A stretch of 64,000 bases of DNA, from NCBI GenBank assembly GCA_016887485.1, contig CP069394.1:2294001-2358000 (forward strand). The letters are read 5' to 3'. The position numbers and the translations under genes were made by a program. Of the stretch, positions 7,960-16,610 are shown in pieces. The notes beneath the pieces are model-generated. The model was not told the DNA's origin and did not search any database. It saw only the letters and a program-made list of their open reading frames with translations. Each line of letters begins with the position of its first letter. The first letter of the stretch is position 1. The stretch is from Chloroflexota bacterium. Lineage in GTDB: Bacteria; Chloroflexota; Anaerolineae; Anaerolineales; Anaerolineaceae.

Positions 7960-8715
7960 ATGACACTAATATTCAATGAGATCATCATTCAAAATGGATT
8001 AGCGAATTCTTTTATGATTGCTGCTGCAGACAGAAGAATAACTTTACCTGATGGAAGTCATAGAAATTGGAGGAAACTATTTAATATTCCATATCTACAT
8101 GGAGCAGTTTCCTATTATGGAATAGCTGAAATTCCCAAAAAAGGAAATAGAAATAATATTCCCTTTTCTTCATGGCTTCCAAATTTCATTAGAGATAATG
8201 CAGGCGTAGAAAGCATAAGGTCTTTTAGTTTCAACCTGTTTGATGAAATAAACCGATTAGTACCCTCTTCTCTAATTCAACGCTATGCATCTGGTTTTCA
8301 TATATGTGGATATGATAATTTAAGATATCCGGATTTTTGGTCTATAAAAAATTATCATAAATACGAAAATTTTATACATCAAGATATTGAGGCCACATAT
8401 AAAACACCTGTCAACGACCTTAGAACCGGAGATCTGCATAATATTGATTGGGAAGGGAATAGTCAATCTTCAGTGAATGCACATGTTATATATCGAAACG
8501 GAGATATTCGGGCTCATGGAATAATATTTTCGGAGGTTGGTAAAATTTATAATAATCTTTCTAATTTTACGGATTTTAACAAAATTAAGACCCCCCAAGA
8601 TTATAAAGATTTTGCAAAATTGAAATTCGAAATATTGTCTTATATATATAATAAAATGACCAAGAAGAAGATTATTGGGGGAACAATTGATGTTTTACTT
8701 TTAGAGAGGCCATAA
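7960..8715 (+). CDS. Unknown protein with proteasome-like (Ntn hydrolase) features
   Basis: A 251-residue AT-rich protein that I cannot assign to a named family. Several features recall proteasome beta/Ntn hydrolases. Thr2 would be N-terminal after Met removal. IAAADRRIT at 20-28 resembles the AAD.R.(T/S) strand. Lys39 in RKLFNI lies 15 residues after that Asp, close to the D17-K33 spacing in proteasomes. FHICGYDN resembles the internal GYD segment, and IIGGTIDVLLL near the C-terminus resembles the closing IGG..DV strand. The Thr-to-Asp distance (22) is longer than usual (16). Ribosome site: AAAGGGGCGGGG. It is the largest gene of the tRNA island. The fold call is inference; catalytic activity is unproven. 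Confidence 0.6.
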   Translation: MTLIFNEIIIQNGLANSFMIAAADRRITLPDGSHRNWRKLFNIPYLHGAVSYYGIAEIPKKGNRNNIPFSSWLPNFIRDNAGVESIRSFSFNLFDEINRLVPSSLIQRYASGFHICGYDNLRYPDFWSIKNYHKYENFIHQDIEATYKTPVNDLRTGDLHNIDWEGNSQSSVNAHVIYRNGDIRAHGIIFSEVGKIYNNLSNFTDFNKIKTPQDYKDFAKLKFEILSYIYNKMTKKKIIGGTIDVLLLERP

Positions 8716-8783
8716 ACTAATAGGGTTCCGTATAGTATCATTTCCATACAGTAATGGATATAAATTCTTATTCACTCGATCAA

Positions 8784-8809
8784 AGGTTCGAATCCTACCG
8801 GGCCCATGT
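8784..8809 (+). repeat. Direct repeat, right copy (attR-like)
   Basis: Exact 26-base copy of 7185-7210, isolated from any complete tRNA: the bases upstream are not a tRNA 5' half. It marks the right border of the island. Confidence 0.9.
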
Positions 8810-9204
8810 TTATCTTGTTGCTGAATAGCTTAATTGGTAAGTCCGGTATGCGCACCCTGTAGGATTTGTTATTTAATCAATATCAAAAAATCTAACTCTA
8901 GATTGCACCCGGAAGATTTTTCCATCTGTCTTTATAAAATTTTTTTGATTCTTACAAATAGTATCCTGTGTATCTTTCCCATCGGAGAATACCGGGATAT
9001 TTATTATTGATGATATAATTTTTTCATCGGGCATTATTTTATTGTTAGCGGAGGGATATAGATTTCTTAGGTTCTGTTTATCTTACTGAATCGCATTTAT
9101 TGTTATCTTCTATATGACCAATCCGGCCAATTACTCTTAAGTCTGTTAACGACCGTCAATGGTTGACAACACCGTTTTCAACTCAGCTAATATAGGAGAT
9201 TTAT
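8810..9204. other. Gene-free, AT-rich stretch with a tRNA-like fragment
   Basis: No credible gene. Bases about 8821-8866 read like a decayed tRNA 5' half (TAGCTTAATTGGTAAG resembles a D-arm), but no consistent anticodon or T-arm pairing follows. Near the right end TTGACA (9163-9168) with a poor -10 about 17 bases on (GCTAAT) may be the promoter of the gene at 9205. Confidence 0.3.
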
Positions 9205-11262
9205 ATGTCTGATCAAACTTTGGTAAACCGAGCAAACGCCCTGCTCCAGTCCGACCAACTTAGGCCGAAGGCCAAGGCTTTTCTATTGCTAAAGCTGTGT
9301 CAGGTGCACACTTTGCTGGCTTCAGAACATGCTGATGTTTACTGGCAGCAGTTGCAGCCTTTGCAGAAGCACCTGGGAAATGAAGACCAGGCTTTGCTGC
9401 AGGAGCTTAGATCGTCCGTAGAGGAGGAAGAGGACCCTACCAAAGGATTTGCCGGAGAAAAGATCGCTGAAATCAAGGCAAAGCTGGCTGAGCCTGGGTT
9501 AACGGAAGCGGCATTAAGAGAATTCCTCGATGCAATGGCGAAAACTGTTGAGAAGAGGTTCTGGCCAGGGGGGAAGCAGGCTGTCTGGGTATATCTTGTC
9601 CAGGTTTGGAAAACCATTGATCGTTCACAAGCGCTGGGATTGACCTCAAAGCTGTCTCGGCCAAAGCGGCAGCTGCAAGTGCGGCAGATGAATCAAGAGT
9701 CTCCTCTGAGCGTGGAGGAGTGGCAACGGTTGGCTGAAGAGAATTCTCAAAAAGAGGCAATTCGGATCATTGCCGCCATCCTTGATGACCCAAAAGTCAA
9801 ATTAACAGTTCCTGATGAATATATCGTTCCCGTTGTTTCAAGTTTGTCATTAAATATCTTAGATACATCAAAACTTGGCAGCACCCTCGATCAAATAAAT
9901 AAATTCTTAGTTATGGCCTTTACCGAGGATACAGTATCGCAGATATTTGATGCTCTTGGAGGAGCCGCAAGCACGTTCGCTAATTCGACGGCTTTGAACA
10001 ATCAATGGCCTGAGAAATTCCGAGCTGTCCTCAATCTGGTCATTCTGGGCGTTAAACTGGGCGTTATTACCAATGATAATGTCAGCAGTTTTGTCCAAAA
10101 TCTCCCCAAGTATATGGTTGATTTTGGTTATGTCACATGCTATGCGCTGATCTCGGACGGTGAAGATTTGCAATCCAATATGGCTGAGGCTATGAAGGTT
10201 GTGTCGAAAGCAGAACAAGCTGAGGCATGGTTTTTGGTCATCGCAACCCAACGTGGTTATGGTGGTCAAGCCTACGTTTTGGCCAAGGATTCTCCCAGGA
10301 AACAACAGCTGGTTCCTCGGATTTGCCGGGCATGGTTATCAAACTACCCCGAAGCAGCTGCAAAGGGTATTGATCCTGAAGATGTTAAAGATGATTTTGT
10401 TGCTCAAACGCTTATGAAGACGGACAAGAAGGAACGGGTCGCATTTTTACGTGAAATTACGCAGGAAGGTTCCCAGTCCTTACCAGGTGGTATGTGGGTT
10501 TCTGAGGCCCAGGTAGAAGAGAAAAAAGGATTCTGGGATTCTTTATTCAGCTCAGGAGCAACGTTAGATGAGATCATTGAAGAATATCTCAAACGTAACC
10601 CGCTATATGTCAGTTATCGTCCCATTACACCCGTAGACCAGCAGTTTAAAGAATTCTTACGGTTCAATGGACATGGTGAATATAACTACAGGGAACTTGA
10701 TCCAATTACATTGGAAAGCTTGATCTTATGGGCGGAGGATCATCCTCAGGAAGTTGAGCAACAATTAGCTTTGATGTGGCGTTCGATTGAGCCAGATAAT
10801 AACATCCTTAAAGTGAATTTCCTCCGGAATGCAATCTTTGAGCGTTGCACAACAGTTTTTGCCGCAGATCCCAATTCTTTCAATACAGGTTTCGTCAAGT
10901 GGCTGAAGGAAAAGTTAGTTGATAGCAGCCTTATCTGGCAAGCGGGGAAGACTCAGTACACGGTTCACTACCCGGAGACTGCCTTGGCAACCATGTGTCT
11001 GCGAGGCGCCATCGCCACCCAGAATTTATCTCCTTCTCGTCGCGATAAACTCGTGGAGATTGCCCTTACTCAACACCCATCGGTAGACAACCTGGGTGAA
11101 TTAGGCGCTCAACTTTATAACACAGGTAAAACCTTGTTGGATATTGAAATACCCTGGAAAACCAAATCTGAAATTGCGGATGGATGGCAGATGGGTATTG
11201 TGAAGAATGCGATACCTGAAATTTTACAGGAAGTGGCTCAAAGTAAGGTGTCTGGAGAATAA
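9205..11262 (+). CDS. Large hypothetical alpha-helical protein
   Basis: A 685-residue protein of unrecognised family with a TATAGGAG ribosome site. It has no signal peptide and no convincing membrane helix. It is rich in Leu, Ala, Glu, Lys and Gln with many amphipathic helices, suggesting a helical-repeat scaffold; the first 80 residues (LRPKAKAFLLLKLCQ...) look like a small helical bundle. A Pro/aromatic segment NPLYVSYRPITPVDQQF near residue 470 separates two helical halves. No catalytic motif is visible. It stands alone between the island and a hairpin terminator. Base composition is intermediate. Confidence 0.7.
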   Translation: MSDQTLVNRANALLQSDQLRPKAKAFLLLKLCQVHTLLASEHADVYWQQLQPLQKHLGNEDQALLQELRSSVEEEEDPTKGFAGEKIAEIKAKLAEPGLTEAALREFLDAMAKTVEKRFWPGGKQAVWVYLVQVWKTIDRSQALGLTSKLSRPKRQLQVRQMNQESPLSVEEWQRLAEENSQKEAIRIIAAILDDPKVKLTVPDEYIVPVVSSLSLNILDTSKLGSTLDQINKFLVMAFTEDTVSQIFDALGGAASTFANSTALNNQWPEKFRAVLNLVILGVKLGVITNDNVSSFVQNLPKYMVDFGYVTCYALISDGEDLQSNMAEAMKVVSKAEQAEAWFLVIATQRGYGGQAYVLAKDSPRKQQLVPRICRAWLSNYPEAAAKGIDPEDVKDDFVAQTLMKTDKKERVAFLREITQEGSQSLPGGMWVSEAQVEEKKGFWDSLFSSGATLDEIIEEYLKRNPLYVSYRPITPVDQQFKEFLRFNGHGEYNYRELDPITLESLILWAEDHPQEVEQQLALMWRSIEPDNNILKVNFLRNAIFERCTTVFAADPNSFNTGFVKWLKEKLVDSSLIWQAGKTQYTVHYPETALATMCLRGAIATQNLSPSRRDKLVEIALTQHPSVDNLGELGAQLYNTGKTLLDIEIPWKTKSEIADGWQMGIVKNAIPEILQEVAQSKVSGE

Positions 11263-11293
11263 GGCCGTTCACTACGTTTGATATGTCTAGGTT

Positions 11294-11322
11294 GATCCTG
11301 CCGTGGTTTCCGCGGCAGGATC
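11294..11322 (+). terminator. Hairpin after the 685-aa gene
   Basis: GATCCTGCCGTGG and CCGCGGCAGGATC pair over 13 positions (one G-T) around a TTT loop. There is no T-tract, so it may stabilise the transcript end rather than terminate strictly. Confidence 0.5.
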
Positions 11323-11345
11323 TTAAATCAAGGGAGGATACTTAA

Positions 11346-11573
11346 ATGCCTGAAAAGCAACGGCGCATCACCAATATCTTGTTATTCTTCATTCTTCTTT
11401 TCCTTCTGGCGCAGCTCGCAGTGGATCTTGCCCCCTACGTCATCACTGGGCGGATTTTCAATTCCATCTCTTTTTCCACCAGCAATTCTTCCACTTCTGA
11501 TGTTAGTTTCTCAACCCAGGAGTCTCAGGCTAGTTGGGAGAATCTCTTCTTCGGCGATACCCCCTCGCCATAA
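11346..11573 (+). CDS. Small single-pass membrane protein
   Basis: A 75-residue protein with a GGGAGGA ribosome site. Its basic N-terminus (MPEKQRRITN) leads into one strong membrane helix (about 10-33), followed by a Ser/Thr-rich outer tail ending in FGDTPSP. No family is recognised. The hydrophobic segment and good ribosome site support it being real, but it is short and other frames here are also open. Confidence 0.5.
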   Translation: MPEKQRRITNILLFFILLFLLAQLAVDLAPYVITGRIFNSISFSTSNSSTSDVSFSTQESQASWENLFFGDTPSP

Positions 11574-11872
11574 TGTGGGCATTGGCTATCCTTCTGGCTC
11601 AGGTGGAGGTTCAGGTGGGCGCGTTGGACCACGCTGCTGAATCGGGCTTTCACTGGCTGCCTTTCAACAAGTTGGAGCTGCAGTTCTATAATATCCGACA
11701 TGTGCAGCAGCACACCGGTGAGCTTTGCGAGCGTTTCGGCGCGCATGGCGAGGTGGAGGTAGGTTGGGTGGGGATGGGTTAGGCCAGGAGTTGACCCGTT
11801 TTTGTTATACTGTTTGTGACCCCTTATGATTGTCGTCATCAGCCTGGAAAGAATGGGGGCTAGGATAGGAGT
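11574..11872. other. Gene-free gap
   Basis: Several overlapping open frames exist on both strands but none has a ribosome site plus a protein-like composition. Near the right end, TTGTTATACTG (about 11803-11813) may hold a -10 box for the gene at 11876. Confidence 0.3.
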
Positions 11873-11875
11873 ATG

Positions 11876-13399
11876 ATGAAAGATAAGAATCACAATTTCA
11901 TCCTTGTGGGCCTGTTATTCATTTTTGGGCTGTTTGTGCGGCTGTACTTCTTTGTGGGCAACCATTTCCCTTTGCATGATGGCGGTTTCTTCTATGTCCT
12001 GATCCAGGAGCTGATATCGAACAATTTCAGCCTGCCCGCTTTTTCTTCCTATAACAACGCCAATATCCCCTTCCTCTACCCGCCTTTTGGGTTCTACTTT
12101 GTGGGCGGGATTGAGTTCCTGTTTGGTGTGGATCGCCTGCAGTTGATGCAGGTTGTGCCTCTTTTGGTCACTTCGCTGACCGTCCCGGCTTTCTATTTTC
12201 TGGCGTTTGAGATTTTAAAGAGGCGGGAGAAGGCATTTGCTTCTGCGCTGATTTTCTCTTTGCTGCCATACAGCTATAAATGGCTGATAATGGGCGGCGG
12301 GATCACGCGGTCCTTTGGGGCTTTGTTCGCGGTTCTGGCGTTGATTTTCTTGATCAGGTTTTTTCGAGAGGGTCGTTGGCAAGCAGGTGTGCTTTGTGCC
12401 TTATCATGCGGGCTGACGGTTTTATCCCATCCTGAATGGGCCTGGTTCTTGTTTTATTCCATCGGAATCTACCTGCTCGTCTCTCTTCTCAGCAAGCAGA
12501 AAAAGGTGCTGCTCCGTTCAGCTCTTATTTTGTTCGGGACGGCACTTGTGATTCTCCCCTGGGTTTTGAAAATTTATTCCCCTAAGGTTTTGCATCCCTT
12601 GCAGGATAGCGGCTTTTCAAGAGCTGGAGAAATCTTGAAATTCCTTATGCTCAGCTGGTCTGGTGAGCTTCTTTTCCCGGTTTTGACCGTCTTGGCGTTG
12701 ATTGGCCTGGGCCTGGCCATCAAGGAAAAAGCTTTGTTGATGGTTGTGTGGCTCCCTGCTGTCTTTATCCTTCAGGGCCGGGCGGCGAACCAAAAAGCAG
12801 TAATCCCCCTGGCACTCTTGGCAGGTATGGGCTTGGTCAGCCTGGCTGATTGGCTGAATACCCGACACCCTGGCTTTATTAAATCATTTGTATTTAAACT
12901 TCTGGGTGCCTTCGTCCTGATTTATACCGTGATCGGCAGTATGATCTCTGTTATCGGATATGCGCAACCATTAAGCGCTCAGGAATTGGAAAGCATCAGC
13001 TGGATCGGGCAAGCAACCCCAGCCAATTCGAATTTTCTGATGTTATCCGGGGAAGGGTGGGTTGAGGAAGATTATTCGGAGTGGATGGTCTCCTTGACCG
13101 GGCGGAACAGCGTCTCTCTGGTTCAGGGATATGAATGGATGCCGGATTTTTCGGGCAGGATCGCTAAATATGATCAGATCCAATATCAATATTCGCGGGG
13201 AATGGAACCTCTGATCACCTGGTTGCAGGAGAATGACATCGCCGTTGATTACCTGATTATTCCAAAGCTGAACACCTCCACCATCGGTAAGTCAAACGTA
13301 TTCGGGCTTCACTGGGAAGATGCCAGGGGGTATCCGGGTGTGGAAACCGCCTATGAAAATGACGAGATCCTAATTTTGGATATAACGGGAATAGAATGA
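11876..13399 (+). CDS. Multi-pass membrane protein, GT-C glycosyltransferase-like (1)
   Basis: A 507-residue integral membrane protein with about ten hydrophobic helices in the first 360 residues and a hydrophilic C-terminal domain of ~150 residues. FPLHDGGFFYVLIQEL after the first helix resembles the acidic first loop of lipid-linked-sugar glycosyltransferases (GT39/ArnT/PMT type), and FLYPPFGFY resembles the membrane-entry segment after it. The C-terminal part (WIGQATPANSNFLML, GEGWVEEDYSEWM) is like the extracytoplasmic domains of such proteins. ATG 11876 is preferred over 11873 because AGGAG is then at better spacing. A similar protein is encoded convergently at 13424. The substrate is unknown. 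Confidence 0.65.
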   Translation: MKDKNHNFILVGLLFIFGLFVRLYFFVGNHFPLHDGGFFYVLIQELISNNFSLPAFSSYNNANIPFLYPPFGFYFVGGIEFLFGVDRLQLMQVVPLLVTSLTVPAFYFLAFEILKRREKAFASALIFSLLPYSYKWLIMGGGITRSFGALFAVLALIFLIRFFREGRWQAGVLCALSCGLTVLSHPEWAWFLFYSIGIYLLVSLLSKQKKVLLRSALILFGTALVILPWVLKIYSPKVLHPLQDSGFSRAGEILKFLMLSWSGELLFPVLTVLALIGLGLAIKEKALLMVVWLPAVFILQGRAANQKAVIPLALLAGMGLVSLADWLNTRHPGFIKSFVFKLLGAFVLIYTVIGSMISVIGYAQPLSAQELESISWIGQATPANSNFLMLSGEGWVEEDYSEWMVSLTGRNSVSLVQGYEWMPDFSGRIAKYDQIQYQYSRGMEPLITWLQENDIAVDYLIIPKLNTSTIGKSNVFGLHWEDARGYPGVETAYENDEILILDITGIE

Positions 13400-13423
13400 A
13401 AGATCTAAAGCGCTAATTAATCT

Positions 13424-14947
13424 TCAATCCAGATAGTAATAATATATTCCACTGTCTTGATATTCGGAAATCTCTCCGGCATCAATGGAGAGGTCAAGTT
13501 CTGGAAGGGCGTTGACGTCAATCAGGACCAGGGCGCTTTGGCTGAAGTTTTCCCTGATGAGCTGGTTGATACAGTGCAGATCAGGGCAGGCTATAAGCGA
13601 TTCGTTGAAGGAAACCAGCCAGGCTTTTTCAGGTGCGAACTCGGTACCATACCACTCATTTAGCACGGTAGTCTGGGAGAGGTATGGCGCCCACTCGAAG
13701 AAGGTCTCGGCGCCGATCACGACCAGGTCAGCCTGGGTGGGATTGATCGCGTCAATATTCTCCAATAAGGCTATTTGATCATTGCTGAGGATGGTGTCGG
13801 GCGAGATCAGCTCCCGATTGAGGCAGAAATGGAGCGAGTCAACGGCTGCCAGGATGACAATCAGCGGCAGCAGGATGATGTAGGGCAGCCATTTTTTCCT
13901 GGGAGGCAGCTCACGGGCCTGGCGTTTCAGAATCATCAGGTCCAGGGCAAAACCGAGAAAGACCACCCCGATGATTCCCATGATCCAAAGCTCTCTGGGA
14001 ACCAGGCTGGCAAGGACCAGCAGGAGCAGGGTGCTGTATTGTCTGAAATAAATCAGGACACAGAGGGTGAAGATGAACAGCAGGGGGAATATGGCGGAAA
14101 TCGGCGCTCGAGAGAATTGATGGATGCTCAACAGGGCGTTGAGCAGGAAATTGATGTAAGCCGTATGCTGGCCGGTAAAACTCTCGATAAAGAATGCCAG
14201 CCCATGCTTCCAAAGCACAACCCCCCAATAAACGCTTGAGAGGATGACAGCTGTCCCGCCCAGAAGGAGGATATTAAGCAGCAGTTGTTTGATCCGTCCC
14301 TTTTCCTGTTTCAACAACTTAAGGAAGAAACTGAAAAAGATAAAGACGGAGACATAGGCGCTGGCGGGTGAAGCGGTGATGCAAAAAGCCCAGATGGTGG
14401 CTGCCAGAAAGAGCTTCTTTTTATCGTTTGGGCTTTGGGTGAATTCCCAAAAGGCATCCAGAAGGAGGATGATGAATAGGGCTCCAAAGCTCTCCGCCAG
14501 CCCCGCAGCCTCCACCTGATCCATAAAGCTGAGCGGGAGGATGGCATAGAGGGCGAGGGCTAGTAATCGTACTAAGGGGTTTTGGATGATTTTCTTGGTG
14601 AGGCGGAAGAAAGCGACCAGCGCCAGGAAGCCGACCAAAGGCGGGAGGGCATTCGTCACCAGGAATTTTGGCAGGCCCAGGGTGAAGGCGAAGAAGGCTT
14701 CAAAATAGAATGGAAGCGGGGGATAGGCAAATGGCAGCCCACCCAACGAATAATTGGGGATGGTGGTGGGCAGAGCATAGTGATTCAAAAAGATCTGACG
14801 GGAAAATTCAAGGTATAGGCCGCCTAAAGTCCAGGGGCTGGTGAATCCAACGACACCCAGGTGGTAAAGCCTGAGAAACGACCCAATGCTCAGGATCAGG
14901 AGCGAAGCGATGGTCATTAATTTGGGATTGCTTTTTTCATTAGCCAT
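13424..14947 (-). CDS. Multi-pass membrane protein, GT-C glycosyltransferase-like (2)
   Basis: A 507-residue relative of the protein at 11876, encoded convergently with only 24 bases between the stop codons. It shares the plan: first helix ending FLRLYHLG, a loop with LGGLYLEFSRQIFLNHYALP, the hydrophobic entry FAYPPLPFYFEAF, about ten helices, and a ~110-residue extracytoplasmic C-terminus (AINPTQADLVVIGAETFFEWAPYL) with Cys pairs. The ATG at 14947 is chosen to match the paralog's N-terminus; a start at 15019 would overlap the regulator's promoter region. In place of the acidic DGG of the other copy there is TLGG, so the typical catalytic acid may be missing. Confidence 0.65.
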   Translation of the reverse strand: MANEKSNPKLMTIASLLILSIGSFLRLYHLGVVGFTSPWTLGGLYLEFSRQIFLNHYALPTTIPNYSLGGLPFAYPPLPFYFEAFFAFTLGLPKFLVTNALPPLVGFLALVAFFRLTKKIIQNPLVRLLALALYAILPLSFMDQVEAAGLAESFGALFIILLLDAFWEFTQSPNDKKKLFLAATIWAFCITASPASAYVSVFIFFSFFLKLLKQEKGRIKQLLLNILLLGGTAVILSSVYWGVVLWKHGLAFFIESFTGQHTAYINFLLNALLSIHQFSRAPISAIFPLLFIFTLCVLIYFRQYSTLLLLVLASLVPRELWIMGIIGVVFLGFALDLMILKRQARELPPRKKWLPYIILLPLIVILAAVDSLHFCLNRELISPDTILSNDQIALLENIDAINPTQADLVVIGAETFFEWAPYLSQTTVLNEWYGTEFAPEKAWLVSFNESLIACPDLHCINQLIRENFSQSALVLIDVNALPELDLSIDAGEISEYQDSGIYYYYLD

Positions 14948-15030
14948 AATGTGAAAATGGTTTTCGCGATTGGGGGCTAAACAATACTTATATTGTAATC
15001 CAGCAAATTCTCCATTCATGAACTAATGTC

Positions 15031-15076
15031 TTGACATTTCATTTTGGGTAATCTATAATTACATAATATTTGTAAT
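15031..15076 (+). promoter_or_regulatory. Consensus sigma-70 promoter and Fur/PerR-type operator
   Basis: TTGACA (15031-15036) and TATAAT (15054-15059) are exact consensus boxes 17 bases apart. ATTACA-N7-TGTAAT (15058-15076) overlaps the -10 box and start site and resembles the AT-rich inverted repeats bound by Fur-family repressors. The Fur-type gene starts 20 bases downstream, so autorepression is likely. Confidence 0.8.
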
Positions 15077-15095
15077 GATTATAAAGTAGGTTAAA

Positions 15096-15542
15096 ATGAA
15101 TTCTGTTCAACACCTTATTGATACTCTAAAAACAGCCGGCTGCCGGATCACTCCCCAGCGCCGGAGGATTTGTGCTTATCTGGTTTCGCACGACACCCAT
15201 CCCACTGCGGCGATGATTTATGATGAGCTCAAGGAGGAGATGCCGTCGCTATCTTTGATGACGGTCTATAATACGCTGAATACCCTTTCAGATCTGGGCG
15301 CGATCCACGTGATCGGTCAGGCTGGGGATGACACGGTCCATTATGATGCGGACATTGATCCGCATATCAATGTGATTTGTGTCAACTGCCATACGATCAT
15401 GGATATTCCGAGCGATCATCTTGTGGAAATCCGCCAGGAAATTGATGAGCAAAGTGGTTTTAAGCTGATCGGCGCGAGAATGTCATTTTATGGCCTTTGC
15501 CCGGACTGCCAGGCGAAAGCAGAAAAAGAATCAGGGACCTAA
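15096..15542 (+). CDS. Fur-family repressor, PerR-like
   Basis: A 148-residue metal-dependent regulator. The N-terminal winged helix has CRITPQRRRICAYL and the recognition helix SLMTVYNTLNTLSDLG. Two CxxC pairs (Cys95/Cys98 in CVNC, Cys135/Cys138 in CPDC) form the structural Zn site. Candidate sensing ligands are His35, Asp84 or Asp86, His90 and Asp103; the position usually His after DPH is Asn92 (DPHINVIC), so the regulatory site may be altered. It is probably cotranscribed with the iron transporter at 15584 and autoregulated through the repeat upstream. Peroxide versus iron sensing cannot be fixed from sequence. Confidence 0.88.
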   Translation: MNSVQHLIDTLKTAGCRITPQRRRICAYLVSHDTHPTAAMIYDELKEEMPSLSLMTVYNTLNTLSDLGAIHVIGQAGDDTVHYDADIDPHINVICVNCHTIMDIPSDHLVEIRQEIDEQSGFKLIGARMSFYGLCPDCQAKAEKESGT

Positions 15543-15583
15543 CACCAACACATCGGCACACCAATACCATAGAGGAGTTTTGA

Positions 15584-16459
15584 ATGGAAATATCGCCTGA
15601 AATTAGACAGGAATTATTAAAGGCGCAAAAAACCGAGATCACCGAGTATCTGGTCTATCGGAATATTGCCAAAAGCATCAAAGACGAGAATAATCGCAAG
15701 ATCGTGGAAGAAATCGGGGCGGATGAAAAGCGGCATTCTGAGATCTGGAAGTCCTATACGGGCAAAGAGGTTCAGCCCAACCGCTTTCAAGTAGCTTTAT
15801 ACACGGTCATCTCCCGGTTTTTTGGGCTGACCTTTGGTCTCAAGCTGATGGAGCGGGGTGAAGAGCGCGCTCAGGTGAATTATGAGCTGATTGAGGACGA
15901 GATTCCCGAAGCGCGAGCTGTGATCCATGATGAAGACAGCCATGAAGAAAAGCTGCTGAACATGTTGGATGAGGAAGCTTTGGTCTATGCCGGGTCGGTT
16001 GTGTTAGGGCTGAACGATGCGCTGGTTGAGCTGACCGGTGCGCTGGCCGGGCTCACCCTGGCATTCCGCGATGTGAACACCATCGCCCTATCCGGATTGG
16101 TGACGGGCATTGCGGCCTCGCTTTCGATGGCGGCATCGGAATACCTATCGACCGGTTCAGAGGACACTGAGAAAAACCCCATCCGAGCGGCGATTTACAC
16201 CGGCATTGCCTATGTGGTCACGGTAGCCTTGCTGATCCTGCCTTTCCTGGTCTTGAATAATGCTTATGTTGCCCTGGCTATCTCGGTCACGACATCCGTG
16301 GTGATCATCGCACTATTCAATTTCTATATTTCGGTGGCGAAGGATTTGAACTTTGCGCATCGTTTCTTTGAGATGGCGGGCCTGAGCCTCAGCGTGGCGA
16401 CCTTCAGCTTCTTGGTTGGTTTTGTGCTCAGCAATGTGTTTGGTGTAGGCGGTGCATAA
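15584..16459 (+). CDS. mbfA: MbfA-type membrane ferritin (ferritin-like domain plus VIT1 transporter)
   Basis: A 291-residue fusion. The first ~135 residues are a ferritin/rubrerythrin-like four-helix bundle with helix motifs KTEITEYLVYRNIA, ADEKRHSEIW, NYELIEDEIPEA and HDEDSHEEKLL supplying Glu/His di-iron ligands. Residues ~145-291 are a VIT1/CCC1 membrane domain with about five helices (VVLGLNDALVELTGALAG, GIAASLSMAASEYLS). MbfA proteins export iron and protect against peroxide stress. Only 41 bases separate it from the Fur-family gene, and a terminator follows, so the two form one unit. GAGGAG precedes the ATG. Confidence 0.88.
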   Translation: MEISPEIRQELLKAQKTEITEYLVYRNIAKSIKDENNRKIVEEIGADEKRHSEIWKSYTGKEVQPNRFQVALYTVISRFFGLTFGLKLMERGEERAQVNYELIEDEIPEARAVIHDEDSHEEKLLNMLDEEALVYAGSVVLGLNDALVELTGALAGLTLAFRDVNTIALSGLVTGIAASLSMAASEYLSTGSEDTEKNPIRAAIYTGIAYVVTVALLILPFLVLNNAYVALAISVTTSVVIIALFNFYISVAKDLNFAHRFFEMAGLSLSVATFSFLVGFVLSNVFGVGGA

Positions 16460-16484
16460 AACCAAGTAAAAGTTATCAAAAATC

Positions 16485-16522
16485 AACAGCCTCATAGTCA
16501 CTATGGGGCTGTTTTTATTTTT
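16485..16522 (+). terminator. Terminator of the PerR-MbfA operon
   Basis: AACAGCCTCATAG and CTATGGGGCTGTT form a 13-bp stem (one G-T) around tca, followed by TTTATTTTTG. Confidence 0.85.
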
Positions 16523-16610
16523 GATTGTGTGGGGGTAATTTGGTTATGCTCTCTGATACAATAATGGTAATTCCAGTGAGCGATGACAAAATGTGGTAAG
16601 GGAGGGTGCT

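Larger units (their letters stand above)
7208..8809. mobile_element. Small tRNA-associated island (about 1.6 kb) bounded by 26-base direct repeats
   Basis: The 1,599-base unit between the repeat copies starts at the tRNA-Met 3' end and holds two small membrane protein genes and the AT-rich gene at 7960. Site-specific integrases commonly target tRNA 3' ends and leave this signature. No integrase is present, so it may be a remnant or a satellite mobilised by another element. The interior is clearly more AT-rich than the flanking glnS region. A simple duplication of the tRNA end by another route cannot be excluded. Confidence 0.65.

Noticed and set aside
8815-8866. A second tRNA after the right direct repeat
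   Set aside because: A D-arm-like segment is present but the anticodon and T arms do not fold; kept only as a note on the gap.
11534-11893. Genes on either strand in the gap before 11876
   Set aside because: Overlapping open frames on both strands, none with a ribosome site or protein-like composition.
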